NCBI GenBank assembly: GCA_029781975.1 | Contig: JAKOVQ010000016.1 | Location: 434,001 to 498,000 of the forward strand | Origin: Acidobacteriota bacterium | GTDB lineage: Bacteria > Acidobacteriota > Thermoanaerobaculia > UBA5066 | Length of the DNA: 64,000 nt | Reading direction: 5' to 3' | Part shown: piece after piece, positions 32,027 to 40,379 of the stretch | Position numbering within the stretch: the first letter of the stretch is position 1 | How the letters are laid out: each line of letters opens with the position of its first letter | The notes under the pieces: generated by a model | Seen by the model: the letters and a program-made list of their open reading frames with translations, nothing else | What the model was told of the DNA's origin: nothing | The model's database searches: none | Translations under genes and position numbers: made by a program

Positions 32027-32467
32027 TCAGTCGTTCGGGGCCCCGCGCCGAACCCAGTCGACGAGGAGCTGCTCTTTGTCGGCCGACAGGTAGGGGCCGC
32101 CCAGCGGCATCCGGCTGCCGCTGATGGTCGCGTCCCCCTTCACCTTCGACACCATGTAGGAGTCGTCGGGGCTCCCGGGGGCGATCCTCAGCCGGGTCGA
32201 CTCGACCGCCTTCACGCCGACGATCAGGCCGTAGCTCCTGCCGGCGGAGAGGTCCATCCCCTGCTGGGGGGCGGCGCCGGCGTGGCAGCCGGAGCGGGCG
32301 CACGACGGGGTGAAGATCTCGTTCTGGACGCGCGTGAAGGTGGCGGTGGGGTCGGGAGGGGTCCCGGTCGGCTCCGTCGGAGACTTCCGCGTCCCGCAGG
32401 CCGCGAGGCCGACTCCGAGCCCGAGGAGCACCGCGAGGAAGGCGAACGGTCTCGCACGGGATGGCAT
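32027..32467 (-). CDS. CX4CH-type heme lipoprotein
   Basis: A 146-residue lipoprotein with a lipobox (LGVGLAAC) near residue 24. Its core is FTRVQNEIFTPSCARSGCH, a C-A-R-S-G-C-H heme-attachment site with four residues between the cysteines instead of the usual two. A later MPLGG offers a Met axial ligand. Such CX4CH domains are known in cytochrome-like proteins of Planctomycetes/Acidobacteria-type genomes. The protein would be tethered to the outer or inner membrane in the periplasm and carry one heme. It precedes the DUF5777 barrel in a two-gene operon. The start ATG at 32467 follows GGAGAG. Heme attachment via this unusual spacing is not proved here. Confidence 0.8.
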   Translation of the reverse strand: MPSRARPFAFLAVLLGLGVGLAACGTRKSPTEPTGTPPDPTATFTRVQNEIFTPSCARSGCHAGAAPQQGMDLSAGRSYGLIVGVKAVESTRLRIAPGSPDDSYMVSKVKGDATISGSRMPLGGPYLSADKEQLLVDWVRRGAPND

Positions 32468-32614
32468 GGCGACTCTCCTTTGGCCCGTATGCTGCGACCG
32501 TATCTCAGGATTGCCGCGTGACCCGGATCACCGGGACGCGTGGTTCGCCTTTGCAGGGAGACCGAGTCGCACCGGAGGTCGCTAGACTCGGCGGGACCAG
32601 GAGGATCGGACGTG

Positions 32615-32938
32615 ATGAAGCGACTCGGACCGACCGTCGCCGCCCTGCTGCTGGCGGCTCCCCTCGTCGCGGAAGACGCCCCGAAACGGTCCGCGGCCTT
32701 CGAGACCTACTGCATCGTCTGCCACGGAGAGGACGGAAAGGCGAACACCGAGGAAGGGAAGAAGAAGGGGGCGCGCGACCTGACCAACGCGAAGTGGCAG
32801 GCCACGGTCTCCGACTCGCGGCTCGAGGGCTCGATCACGCGAGGCCGCGACAAGATGCCGGCGTTCGGGCGAAAGCTCACCGCCGAGCAGATCAAGGCGC
32901 TCGTGGCCGAGGTCCGCTCGCTCGCGCAGAGCCACTGA
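32615..32938 (+). CDS. Periplasmic class I cytochrome c
   Basis: A 107-residue small cytochrome. It has a signal peptide (residues 1-20, VAALLLAAPLVAEDAP), the heme site CIVCH near residue 33 and an axial Met in KMPAFG near 85. C-terminal helices read LTAEQIKALVAEVRSL. The sequence DGKANTEEGKKKGARDLTNA links the heme segment to the distal helix, typical of mono-heme cytochrome c of the c6/c553 size. The ATG at 32615 has an AGGAGG upstream. It is divergent from the CX4CH lipoprotein operon and convergent with DUF2231. It probably acts as a mobile electron carrier in the periplasm. Confidence 0.9.
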   Translation: MKRLGPTVAALLLAAPLVAEDAPKRSAAFETYCIVCHGEDGKANTEEGKKKGARDLTNAKWQATVSDSRLEGSITRGRDKMPAFGRKLTAEQIKALVAEVRSLAQSH

Positions 32939-32968
32939 GCAGAGGGCCGCCCGGACGGCGGCCGGTCC

Positions 32969-33451
32969 TCAGCTGGCCGGGGCGCCCTCCTCGACGGGGG
33001 GCGGAGGAGCGTGGACCATCGTCCCCCCGACGTGCCCGGCCAGCCCGATGAGCGCGCAGGCGACGAGGGTGGCGACGAACGGCGCGAGCGGGGAGCCCTC
33101 CTTCCTGCGCGCGAGGAGCGTGAGGGCGAGGGCGACGGCCGCCGCCGCGAGGCCCGCGAGAGCGAGGAGGGCGTGCCGGCGCGCGAGCCCCTCGACCGCC
33201 TTCGGCCCGGGGATCGGCCCCCAGCCGCCCGCGAGATAGGCGAGGTCGTCGGCCCAGTCCCACCCGGTCGCGGCGGCGACGAGGCCCCCCAGGACGGTCG
33301 CGCCGAGGAGGAGGGCCCCGCTCGTCATGCAGGCCTTCCTGCCGGCGGGCCGGACCAGGGCGAGGGCGAGGGCGAAGGCCGCGAAGAAGACCCCGGCGAT
33401 CGGGAAGTGGACGACGACGGGGTGGAGCGGGAGGACGGGGGGTGCGGCCAT
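32969..33451 (-). CDS. DUF2231-like multi-spanning membrane protein
   Basis: A 160-residue integral membrane protein with four hydrophobic helices. It begins MAAPPVLPLHPVVVHFPIAG, matching the conserved HPxxVHFPI signature of DUF2231 near residue 10. Later segments include LLLGATVLGGLVAAATGWDW, LLALAGLAAAAVALALTLLA and FVATLVACALIGLAGHVGGT. The paired histidines in HPVVVHF suggest heme or metal binding in the membrane. The ATG at 33451 has GGAGGCGAC just upstream; an open extension to 33619 is Pro-rich and unlikely. It is downstream of the diheme cytochrome on the same strand, so it is probably a membrane electron-transfer partner. Confidence 0.85.
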   Translation of the reverse strand: MAAPPVLPLHPVVVHFPIAGVFFAAFALALALVRPAGRKACMTSGALLLGATVLGGLVAAATGWDWADDLAYLAGGWGPIPGPKAVEGLARRHALLALAGLAAAAVALALTLLARRKEGSPLAPFVATLVACALIGLAGHVGGTMVHAPPPPVEEGAPAS

Positions 33452-33527
33452 GTCGCCTCCTGGCTGGTCGGCCGATGATCGCGCCGGCCGCTCCCCCGGT
33501 TCGTGAGCGGGGTCACCGGCTGGCGCG

Positions 33528-34490
33528 TTAGCGGGAAGGGCGGGGTGCGGCTCCGGCGCCGTCCACGGGGGCCTGCGGCAGGCTGACGAGGTAGTCCGCG
33601 ATGGCGCGGACGTCCGCATCCGGCAGGAGCGAGAGGTTCTCCTGGATCTCGCCCATCCCGCCGCTCGAGAGCCTGTCGTAGCCGAACGTCTCGCCGTTCT
33701 GGAGGGCGAGCGTCAGGTCCGCGGCGTCCTTGTAGCGCTTGCGCGCGACGAGCCCCCGGAGGCTCGGCACCTCCCCCTCTCCGGAGGGGTGCGGGCCGCC
33801 GGCCAGCCAGCGGGAGCGCTCGGGGACCATCAGCAGGTTGCGCGGCGTGTGGCACTCGCCGCAGTGGCCGATCCCGGCGACGAGGTAGGCGCCGCGGTTC
33901 CACGAGGCGTCGCGTGCCGGGTCGGGCGAGAAGCGGGGACCGCGCAGGGCGAGGAGGTCCCAGAGGCCGACGCCGCGCCGCGCGACCCGGGCGAACGGGA
34001 CGTCGGGCGGCCGCTCGGGCGAGACGACCTTCGGGAGGCTTCGAAGGTAGCCGAAGAGGTCGAGGAGGTCCGTGGTCCGGACGTTGCGGTAGGACGGGTA
34101 GGGGAACGCGGGGAAGTAGTGCCGGCCGGAAGGGGAGAGTCCGCGCGTCATCGCGTTGACGAAGTCGACCGGGCGCCACCGTCCGAGGCCGGTCGCGTCG
34201 TCGGGGGTGAGGTTCTGCGGGTAGAAGGTGCCGACGGGAGTCTTGAACGGGGCGCCTCCGGACGGCAGCGCCGGGTCGGCCCCGGGGGTCCCCTTCGCCG
34301 GCCTGTGGCACGAGATGCAGCTGCCGGCGTGGAAGAGGAGCTCGCCGTTCGCGAGGTCGGGCGTGTGCGCCGGGATCGCGGACGGGGCGAGCGGCCGCGG
34401 GGCGGTGAGGAGCCAGAAGGCCGCGGCGCCGGCCGTCGCGACGACGACGGCGGCGACCGCGGCCCGCTTCGCCCGGGAAGGACCGCTCAA
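33528..34490 (-). CDS. Membrane-anchored diheme cytochrome c
   Basis: A 320-residue protein with an N-terminal membrane anchor (residues 9-30, AAVAAVVVATAGAAAFWLLT) and two class I heme domains. Heme 1 is attached at CISCH near residue 59 and heme 2 at CGECH near residue 208. Met ligands are likely in AMTRGLSPSGRHYFPAFPYP and SSGGMGEIQENLSLL. This layout resembles the diheme cytochrome subunits of periplasmic alcohol or aldose dehydrogenases, but no dehydrogenase is nearby. Its ATG overlaps the TGA of the cytochrome c' gene (ATGA), so they are coupled. It likely relays electrons in the periplasm. Confidence 0.92.
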   Translation of the reverse strand: MSGPSRAKRAAVAAVVVATAGAAAFWLLTAPRPLAPSAIPAHTPDLANGELLFHAGSCISCHRPAKGTPGADPALPSGGAPFKTPVGTFYPQNLTPDDATGLGRWRPVDFVNAMTRGLSPSGRHYFPAFPYPSYRNVRTTDLLDLFGYLRSLPKVVSPERPPDVPFARVARRGVGLWDLLALRGPRFSPDPARDASWNRGAYLVAGIGHCGECHTPRNLLMVPERSRWLAGGPHPSGEGEVPSLRGLVARKRYKDAADLTLALQNGETFGYDRLSSGGMGEIQENLSLLPDADVRAIADYLVSLPQAPVDGAGAAPRPSR

Positions 34491-34954
34491 CGCTTCGGGA
34501 GGCGGTAGGTCTCGTGGCAGTGCTTGCAGCTCCCTCCCAGGGCCTTCAGCGCCGGGAGGAACGCGGCTTCCTCCTTCACGCCGGCGAGGGCGGTGGCGGC
34601 CTCGTGCGAGGACTTCAGCGCGGCGGCGAAGCCGGCGCCGTCGCTCCAGATCGTCGGCTTGGCCCAGGTCTGGACGTCGCCCTTCTCGCTCCCGGCGGGG
34701 AAGAGGCCCTGGGCCTCCGTCAGGTGGGACGCGATCGTCTCGCCGGCCTTCTTGACGACGGCCGCGTCGAACGGCGCCTGCTTCTTGGCGATGGCGACGA
34801 GGGACTCCATCGCCCCGTCGATCCCCTTCATCGCCTTCTGGCGCGCCTGGATCGCCTCGGTGGCGGTCTGGGCCGCGAACGAGAGGGGGGCGGCGGCGAG
34901 CGCCGACGCGACGAGGAGGGCCGAGGCCACGGAAAGCCGCTTGATTCTGATCAC
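34487..34954 (-). CDS. Cytochrome c' family protein
   Basis: A 155-residue periplasmic four-helix cytochrome. It has a signal peptide (residues 1-28, SVASALLVASALAAAPLSFAA), an amphipathic helix RQKAMKGIDGAMESLVAIAK and a C-terminal heme site CKHCHETYR. The heme motif near the C-terminus is the hallmark of cytochrome c'/c2-type class II proteins, which bind NO or serve in electron transfer. Helix 1 of classical members supplies a Met ligand; here a Met-Lys-Gly occupies that zone. The start is the GTG at 34954, which has AAGGAGA upstream; the open frame beyond it would lack a signal peptide. First gene of the three-gene minus-strand operon with the diheme cytochrome and DUF2231. Confidence 0.9.
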   Translation of the reverse strand: MIRIKRLSVASALLVASALAAAPLSFAAQTATEAIQARQKAMKGIDGAMESLVAIAKKQAPFDAAVVKKAGETIASHLTEAQGLFPAGSEKGDVQTWAKPTIWSDGAGFAAALKSSHEAATALAGVKEEAAFLPALKALGGSCKHCHETYRLPKR

Positions 34955-35037
34955 CTGTACGTCTCCTTCTTGGTCCGGCCGCGAGGGGCCGAGGACATGG
35001 CGGCGGATTCTAGGGGAGCGTCCCCTGCCGGGGAGAA

Positions 35038-35541
35038 TCAGCGAGCGGGGGGCGTCCCGGCGTCCGGGGCGGGGCCCTGGGCGCTTCCCGGGAGCGGCGT
35101 CGGCGAGACGCGCTTCTCCCACCCCTGCGGCAGGACGAGGACGACGTCCCCCGGGTCGACGAGCTGGAGCTCCTCCCGCGCGATCTTCTCGACCGCCGGG
35201 GGGTCGGTCTTCAGCCGGCCGATCTCGGTCTCGAGCTTCTGGTTCCTCTCGGCCAGGGCCGAGACCTCCGCCTGGAGCGCGCTCACCTGGGCGCGCTGGC
35301 GCCGGACCTGGAGGAAGCCGCGGTCGCCGGCGAGGAAGAGGACGAAGAGGAGGAGGGAGAGGACGAGCGAGATCGAGAGGTACGAGGCGGGGCGGACGTG
35401 CGCCCGGTCGGGGCGGGCCGCCGGGCCCGGAGGGGTCACCGGCTCGCTCGCGCGGCGGACCTCCCGCCGGGGGGGCGACGGGCGCCCCCCCTTGCGCGAG
35501 ACCGTCCGCTCCGGCGGGCCGGGGATCCTCTCGAACCTCAA
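35038..35541 (-). CDS. ftsB: FtsB/DivIC-like septum protein
   Basis: A 167-residue bitopic protein. A 50-residue basic, Pro-rich cytoplasmic tail is followed by one transmembrane helix (YLSISLVLSLLLFVLFLAGD, about 54-73). A coiled coil comes next (QRAQVSALQAEVSALAERNQ, KLETEIGRLK), then IAREELQLVDPGDVVLVLP, the conserved end of the DivIC/FtsB septum initiators. These form a complex with FtsL and FtsQ that activates septal peptidoglycan synthesis. It lies directly downstream of enolase on the same strand, the usual eno-ftsB order in many bacteria, which strengthens the call. The Pro-rich tail after residue 145 is an extension not present in most members. Confidence 0.88.
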   Translation of the reverse strand: MRFERIPGPPERTVSRKGGRPSPPRREVRRASEPVTPPGPAARPDRAHVRPASYLSISLVLSLLLFVLFLAGDRGFLQVRRQRAQVSALQAEVSALAERNQKLETEIGRLKTDPPAVEKIAREELQLVDPGDVVLVLPQGWEKRVSPTPLPGSAQGPAPDAGTPPAR

Positions 35542-35565
35542 CCGTGCGCCCTCGTCAGCTCTCCG

Positions 35566-36843
35566 TCACGCTTTCCGGGCGGCGAGGCCCGGGTAGCGGC
35601 CGGTCTCCTCCAGCTCCTCCTCGATCCTCAGGAGCCGGTTGTACTTGGCGATCCGCTCGGAGCGGCAGAGCGAGCCGCTCTTGATGAACCTCGAGTTCGT
35701 CGCCACGGCCAGGTCGGCGATGGTGGTGTCCTCGGTCTCGCCCGAGCGGTGCGACACGGCGGTGACGTATCGGGCCACCTGGGCCATCCGGACCGCCTCC
35801 AGCGTCTCGGTGATCGTGCCGATCTGGTTCACCTTCACGAGGAGGCCGTTGGCGATGCCGTCGCGGATCGCCTCGGCGACGATCTTCGGGTTGGTGACGA
35901 AGATGTCGTCGCCGATGAGGTGGACCCTGTCGCCCAGCCGGTCGGTCATCAGCTTCCAGCCGACGCGGTCCCCCTCGGCGCAGCCGTCCTCGATGGAGAG
36001 GATCGGGTAGTCGGCGACGATCGCCTCCCAGAAGGCGACCATCTCCTCGGGCGTGAGCGTCTTCCCCTCCCCCTCGAGCACGTACTTGCCGTCCTCGAAG
36101 TACTCGGAGGCCGCGGGATCGAGGGCGATGAAGACGTCGCGCCCCGGCCGGTAGCCGGCCTTCGCGATGGCGTCGCCGATCAGGTCGAGCGCCTCGCGCG
36201 CGGTGGAGATGGCGGGGGCGAATCCCCCCTCGTCGCCGACGCCGGTCGAGAGCCCTTTCTTCTTCAGGATCCCTTTCAGCGCGTGGAACGTCTCGGCGCC
36301 GGCGCGAAGCGCCTCGCGGAAGGTGGAGAAGCCGGCGGGGACGAGCATGAACTCCTGGTGGTCGAGCGGGTTGTCGGCGTGGGCCCCGCCGTTGACGACG
36401 TTCATCGTCGGGACGGGGAGCGTGATGGCGCCCGTGCCGCCGAGGTAACGGTAGAGCGGGAGCTCGCACGCCTCGGCAGCGGCCCGGCAGACCGCCATCG
36501 AGACGCCGAGGATCGCGTTGGCGCCCAGCTTCGACTTGGTGTCGGTCCCGTCGAGCTCGACCATCATCCGGTCGATGCCAGCCTGGTCGCGCGCGTCGAG
36601 GCCGATCAGCTCGGGGGCGATCGTCTTGTTGACGTTCTCGACGGCCTTCAGGACCCCCTTGCCGCCGAAGCGCTTCGGGTCGCCGTCGCGCAGCTCGAGC
36701 GCCTCGCGGGTGCCGGTCGAGGCGCCCGACGGGACGCCGGCGCGCCCGGAGGCCCCGGATTCGAGGACGCACTCCACCTCGACGGTGGGGTTCCCGCGGG
36801 AGTCGAGGATCTCGCGGCCGTGGATCGACTCGATGGCAAACAC
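35566..36843 (-). CDS. eno: Enolase
   Basis: A 425-residue full-length enolase. [20 protein letters not shown] near the N-terminus, [37 protein letters not shown] and [15 protein letters not shown] are all present. The closing [18 protein letters not shown] and [15 protein letters not shown] contain the Mg-binding acids and the catalytic Glu, Lys and His. It converts 2-phosphoglycerate to phosphoenolpyruvate in glycolysis. The GTG at 36843 with AGGAGGAA upstream is the start; the frame remains open far upstream but only as antisense of the mutase gene. It is followed by ftsB. No anomaly is visible. Confidence 0.98.
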   Translation of the reverse strand: MFAIESIHGREILDSRGNPTVEVECVLESGASGRAGVPSGASTGTREALELRDGDPKRFGGKGVLKAVENVNKTIAPELIGLDARDQAGIDRMMVELDGTDTKSKLGANAILGVSMAVCRAAAEACELPLYRYLGGTGAITLPVPTMNVVNGGAHADNPLDHQEFMLVPAGFSTFREALRAGAETFHALKGILKKKGLSTGVGDEGGFAPAISTAREALDLIGDAIAKAGYRPGRDVFIALDPAASEYFEDGKYVLEGEGKTLTPEEMVAFWEAIVADYPILSIEDGCAEGDRVGWKLMTDRLGDRVHLIGDDIFVTNPKIVAEAIRDGIANGLLVKVNQIGTITETLEAVRMAQVARYVTAVSHRSGETEDTTIADLAVATNSRFIKSGSLCRSERIAKYNRLLRIEEELEETGRYPGLAARKA

Positions 36844-36878
36844 GTCGGTTCCTCCTGGGTCGGGGGCCGAGGCCCCCC

Positions 36879-38279
36879 TCAGCTTTCGAGGACGTAGCGG
36901 ACGGCGGCGTCGAGGAGGCGGGCGGTCTCGGCGTCGTCCGTCGACTCGGCGTAGATGCGGACGACGGGCTCGGTGCCGGACGGGCGAAAGAGGATCCACC
37001 GCCCGTCGGGGAGGAGGAGCTTCTGGCCGTCGGTCCGGTCGATGCCCGTCACGGGGAGCCCCGCGAAGGACGTGGGGTCCTCGGCGAGCCTCTTCTCGAG
37101 GGAGGCGGCGATGGCCGGGTCGAGGTGGGCGTCGGCGCGGCGGGGGACGAAGCGGCCGACCCGCCCGAAGAGCTCCTCGAGCTGGGCCTTCAGGCTCTTC
37201 CCGGTCGCGGCGACCCGCTCGGCGAGGAGGAGGCAGGCGAGGACGCCGTCCTTCTCCGGGACGTGCCCCTCCATCGTGAAGCCCGCGGACTCCTCGCCTC
37301 CCATCACGATCTCGTCGGCCAGGAGGAGCTCGCCGATGTACTTGAAGCCGACGGGCGTGACGCGGACCGGGGCGCCGTGAAGGCGCGCGACGGCGTCGAG
37401 ACCGTGCGTCGTGGCGACGGAGCGCGCCACCCCGCGGCCGTCCCCTGCGGCGCGGCGCGCGAGGAGCGCATCGGCCAGGAGCATGAGGCAGAGGTTGGGG
37501 TTGACGTAGGTGCCGTCGGCGTCGAGGAGGCCGAACCGGTCCGCGTCCCCGTCGGTGGCGAGGCCGACGTGGCGGTGCCCCGAGGTGACGAGGCGGGAGA
37601 GCTCGCCGAGGTTCGGCTCGTCGCACTGCGGCGAGAGGCCGCCGAAGTAGGGGTCGCGGTGGGTGTTGATGGCCGCGACGTCGACCCCCGCCTCGGCGAG
37701 GAAGGCGTCGAGGTAGCCTCGCGAGGTCCCGAACCGCGGGTCGACGGCGACCTTCAGCCCGGCCTTCCTCATCGCCCCGACGTCGACGCGGCGGCGGACC
37801 TCCTCGAGGTAGGGGCCGCGCGGGTCGATGGTCTCGATCGGGACCTCGGGGGCCGGGGCGGCGTCGGCGTCGGTCGTCTTCGCGATCTCGGCCTCGATGG
37901 CTGCCGTGAGGGCCGGGAGGGCCGGGGCGCCGTCGGCGGTGGAGAACTTGATGCCGTTGTACTCGGGAGGGTTGTGCGAGGCGGTGAAGTTGATCCCGCC
38001 GAGGGCCCCGAGGCGCCGGATGGTGAAGGCGACGACCGGGGTCGGGGCGTCGCGGTCGGCCACGAGGGGCTGGACCCCCTCGCGCTCCAGGACGCGTGCG
38101 GCCTCGCGGACGAACCGCTCGCCGAGGAATCGGGTGTCGGAGGCGACGAGGACGCCCCGGGCGGGGTCTCCGCTGGCCCGCGCCACGCGGGCGATGGCCG
38201 TCACGACCCGCCGCGCGTTGTCGAAGGTGAACTCCTCTCCGAGGACGGCTCTCCAGCCGGACGTGCCGAAGCGGATCAT
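36879..38279 (-). CDS. Phosphohexomutase (phosphoglucomutase/phosphomannomutase family)
   Basis: A 466-residue alpha-D-phosphohexomutase. The four domains are marked by [14 protein letters not shown] at the start, the phosphoserine loop [13 protein letters not shown] near residue 95, the metal loop DGDADRFG near 240 and GGEESAGF for sugar recognition. RPSGTEP near 435 provides phosphate binding. It interconverts sugar 1- and 6-phosphates for glycogen, LPS or exopolysaccharide precursors. Whether glucose or mannose is preferred cannot be read with certainty, but the GEESAGF motif favours a phosphoglucomutase-like enzyme. The ATG at 38279 has AAGGAGC upstream. It precedes enolase by about 35 bp on the same strand. 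Confidence 0.95.
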   Translation of the reverse strand: MIRFGTSGWRAVLGEEFTFDNARRVVTAIARVARASGDPARGVLVASDTRFLGERFVREAARVLEREGVQPLVADRDAPTPVVAFTIRRLGALGGINFTASHNPPEYNGIKFSTADGAPALPALTAAIEAEIAKTTDADAAPAPEVPIETIDPRGPYLEEVRRRVDVGAMRKAGLKVAVDPRFGTSRGYLDAFLAEAGVDVAAINTHRDPYFGGLSPQCDEPNLGELSRLVTSGHRHVGLATDGDADRFGLLDADGTYVNPNLCLMLLADALLARRAAGDGRGVARSVATTHGLDAVARLHGAPVRVTPVGFKYIGELLLADEIVMGGEESAGFTMEGHVPEKDGVLACLLLAERVAATGKSLKAQLEELFGRVGRFVPRRADAHLDPAIAASLEKRLAEDPTSFAGLPVTGIDRTDGQKLLLPDGRWILFRPSGTEPVVRIYAESTDDAETARLLDAAVRYVLES

Positions 38280-38318
38280 GGGCGGCTCCTTCCGGGGCGC
38301 AAGCCCTAAGATTCTAAG

Positions 38319-39296
38319 GTGTTTCGCCACGCCTGGCCCGTCGGGTCGCTGATCGTCGCCCTCGCCCTGTCTGCCGCGGGCGCCGGATGCGGCCTCGTCC
38401 CCGTCGGAGGGGGTCCGATCCCGGACGTCCCGCTGAAGCGGATCGGCCCCGATCGGGGCGCGGCCGGGTACGAGGAGCGGTTCCCCGAGGCGAAGGCGGC
38501 GCTCCTCGCGGTCATCAACCGCGAGCGGCGCGCCGCCGGCGCCCCTCCTGTGGCGTACGACCTCCTCGGCGCGCAGGTGGGGGACGCCTTCTGCGCCGAC
38601 GCGGCCGCGAGGAATTCCGTGGGGCACTGGGACCTCGACGGCCGCGCCCCGTACCTCCGCTGGGCGCTGGCCGGAGGGATCGACCCGAACGGCGAGAACT
38701 TCGCGGCGGAGACGCGGGTCGGGCTCGGCTACCACGAGCCGATGGCCGACCAGCTCCTCGCCATGCACGCCCGCTTCATGGCGGAGAGGCCGCCCGACGA
38801 CGGCCACCGGCGGACCGTCCTCGACCCGACCTGGACGCACGTCGGGATCGGCGCCGCGGTCGACGGGACCGAGTTCCGGATGACCGAGGAGTTCAGCCGG
38901 CGGGTCGTGGAGTGGGTGGAGGTGCCGGCGTGGCCGGTGCGCGCCGGCTCGGTCGTGGAGGTGACGCTGAAGCTCCGGAAGGGTTGGTCGATCACGGCGG
39001 TCGACGTCTGCCCGGAGAAGCCGCCGAGGCCCATCTCGCGCGCCGAGGCGAAGCGGCGCGGCGCCTACTCCTACCCGCCGCCCGTGGAGACGCTCCGGCC
39101 ATTCGCCCCGCCGGGAGGGACCTGGTCCGACGGGAGCCGCGGGACCTTCGACGCCTCGCCGGGAGGGAAGGTGTCGTTTCGGGTGAAGCTGAGGGACGGC
39201 CCCGGCGCCTACTTCCTCCAGGTCTTCGGCGGCGAAGGGAACGTCTTCGGACGGCCGCTCTCCCCGATCGCGGTGCCGATGGTCCGCGCCGAATAG
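38319..39296 (+). CDS. CAP/SCP-domain lipoprotein
   Basis: A 325-residue exported protein. Its signal peptide ends in a probable lipobox (SAAGAGC near residue 24). A CAP domain follows (LLAVINRERRAAGAPPVAYD, GDAFCADAAARNSVGHWDLD, NGENFAAE, HRRTVLDPTWTHVGIGAAVD), with the conserved His and Glu pairs of bacterial CAP proteins. The last 140 residues are a beta-rich C-terminal region (VEVTLKLRKGWSITAVDVCP, GKVSFRVKLRDGPGAYFLQV). CAP proteins act outside the cytoplasm; function in bacteria is poorly known. The start is a GTG at 38319. It is divergent from the mutase gene and precedes two small co-directional genes. Confidence 0.85.
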   Translation: MFRHAWPVGSLIVALALSAAGAGCGLVPVGGGPIPDVPLKRIGPDRGAAGYEERFPEAKAALLAVINRERRAAGAPPVAYDLLGAQVGDAFCADAAARNSVGHWDLDGRAPYLRWALAGGIDPNGENFAAETRVGLGYHEPMADQLLAMHARFMAERPPDDGHRRTVLDPTWTHVGIGAAVDGTEFRMTEEFSRRVVEWVEVPAWPVRAGSVVEVTLKLRKGWSITAVDVCPEKPPRPISRAEAKRRGAYSYPPPVETLRPFAPPGGTWSDGSRGTFDASPGGKVSFRVKLRDGPGAYFLQVFGGEGNVFGRPLSPIAVPMVRAE

Positions 39297-39319
39297 CGCC
39301 CGACGGGTACCATTCCGGC

Positions 39320-39619
39320 GTGCTCCACCTCCTCGTCTCGTCGGCCGACGCGGAGGCGGTCGAGGGGCTCCGCGCCCTCCTGCCGCCCGGGGCCGCGCTC
39401 GTCTCGGCGCACGGCGTCGACGAGACGCTCGACCTCCTCGGCCGCTCTGCCCGCGTCGACGCCGTCGTGACCGACGACCCGGCCGTCGAGCGCGCGATCC
39501 GCGAGGAGGTGCCGGGGACGCTGCCGGTGGTCGTCGTGGAGCGTGGCGCCCCGGCCGGCGAGGCCTTCGGCGCGCTGAAGGCGTCCGGCGCGCTTCGGGC
39601 GTCGGTCGACGGCGGCTGA
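39320..39619 (+). CDS. Small receiver-like protein of unknown function
   Basis: A 99-residue protein with alternating hydrophobic strands and helices: LHLLVSSADAEAVEGLRALL, VDETLDLLGRSARVDAVVTD, then GTLPVVVVERGAPAGEAFGA. The outline is that of a truncated response-regulator receiver or a similar flavodoxin-like fold. The aspartate cluster expected at the end of strand 1 is missing, so phosphotransfer is unlikely. The start is the GTG at 39320; no strong ribosome-binding site is visible. It sits between the CAP lipoprotein gene and an ankyrin lipoprotein gene, all on the plus strand with short gaps. It may be a conserved local partner, but I recognise no family with confidence. Confidence 0.55.
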   Translation: MLHLLVSSADAEAVEGLRALLPPGAALVSAHGVDETLDLLGRSARVDAVVTDDPAVERAIREEVPGTLPVVVVERGAPAGEAFGALKASGALRASVDGG

Positions 39620-39626
39620 TCGCGCC

Positions 39627-40379
39627 GTGAGTCCGTTCCCGGAGGCGAAGCCGGTCGCCGCCCGGCGCGTCAGCGCCCTCTTCCTCCTCGCGCTCCTGTC
39701 CGTCGGTTGCGCGGCGGCGACGCCCGCCCCGACTCCCGCTTCCGAGCGGCGGGCGCGGGCCGACCTCGCGGACCGGGGGCTCGAGGTCACGCCGCGGGGG
39801 CTCTCCCGTGCCATCCGCGAGGGCGACGCCGCCGCGGTGAGGCTCTACCTCGCCGCCGGGATGCCGGCGACGGCCGGCGAGCCGGACCGGGGCGTCCTCG
39901 CGGACGCGGTGGAGGCAGGGAACGAGGAGGTCGTCAGGATCCTCCTCGCGGCCGGGGCGAGCCCGAACGGCCACGACTACGGGCAGACCCCGCTCCTCGT
40001 CGTCGCGAGCGACGGCGCGGGGGTCGGGGTGGTTCGCGCCCTGGTCGAGGCGGGCGCGAACGTCGACGTGCAAGGACCCGGCGCCGTCACGCCGCTCATC
40101 GCGGCCGCCCGGAGCGGATCGGTCGAGACCGTCGACCTCCTCCTCTGCGCAGGAGCGAAGGTGACGGCGCGGACGACGTACGGGTGGACCGCCCTCCACT
40201 CGGCCGTCCAGAGGGGGGACCTCGCGATGGTCCGGAGGCTCATCGCCGCCGGCGCCGACGTGGCCCGGGACTGGAAGGACCTTCTCGAGAGCGCCCGCAC
40301 CGCGAAGAGCCCGGAGATCGAGAAGGCGATCCGCGAGGCGCCGGACGCACCCCGGAAGGATCGGCGGCCGCCCTCCTAG
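39627..40379 (+). CDS. Ankyrin-repeat lipoprotein
   Basis: A 250-residue exported protein with a lipobox (LLSVGC, near residue 28), then a spacer and four to five ankyrin repeats. These include GLSRAIREGDAAAVRLYLAA, LADAVEAGNEEVVRILLAAG, TPLLVVASDGAGVGVVRALV, TPLIAAARSGSVETVDLLLC and TALHSAVQRGDLAMVRRLIA. Ankyrin arrays bind proteins; a lipid-anchored version would act at the periplasmic or outer surface. The start is the GTG at 39627, 7 bp after the previous gene. Its TAG stop is embedded with that of the convergent thymidylate synthase in CTAG at 40376-40379. Confidence 0.88.
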   Translation: MSPFPEAKPVAARRVSALFLLALLSVGCAAATPAPTPASERRARADLADRGLEVTPRGLSRAIREGDAAAVRLYLAAGMPATAGEPDRGVLADAVEAGNEEVVRILLAAGASPNGHDYGQTPLLVVASDGAGVGVVRALVEAGANVDVQGPGAVTPLIAAARSGSVETVDLLLCAGAKVTARTTYGWTALHSAVQRGDLAMVRRLIAAGADVARDWKDLLESARTAKSPEIEKAIREAPDAPRKDRRPPS

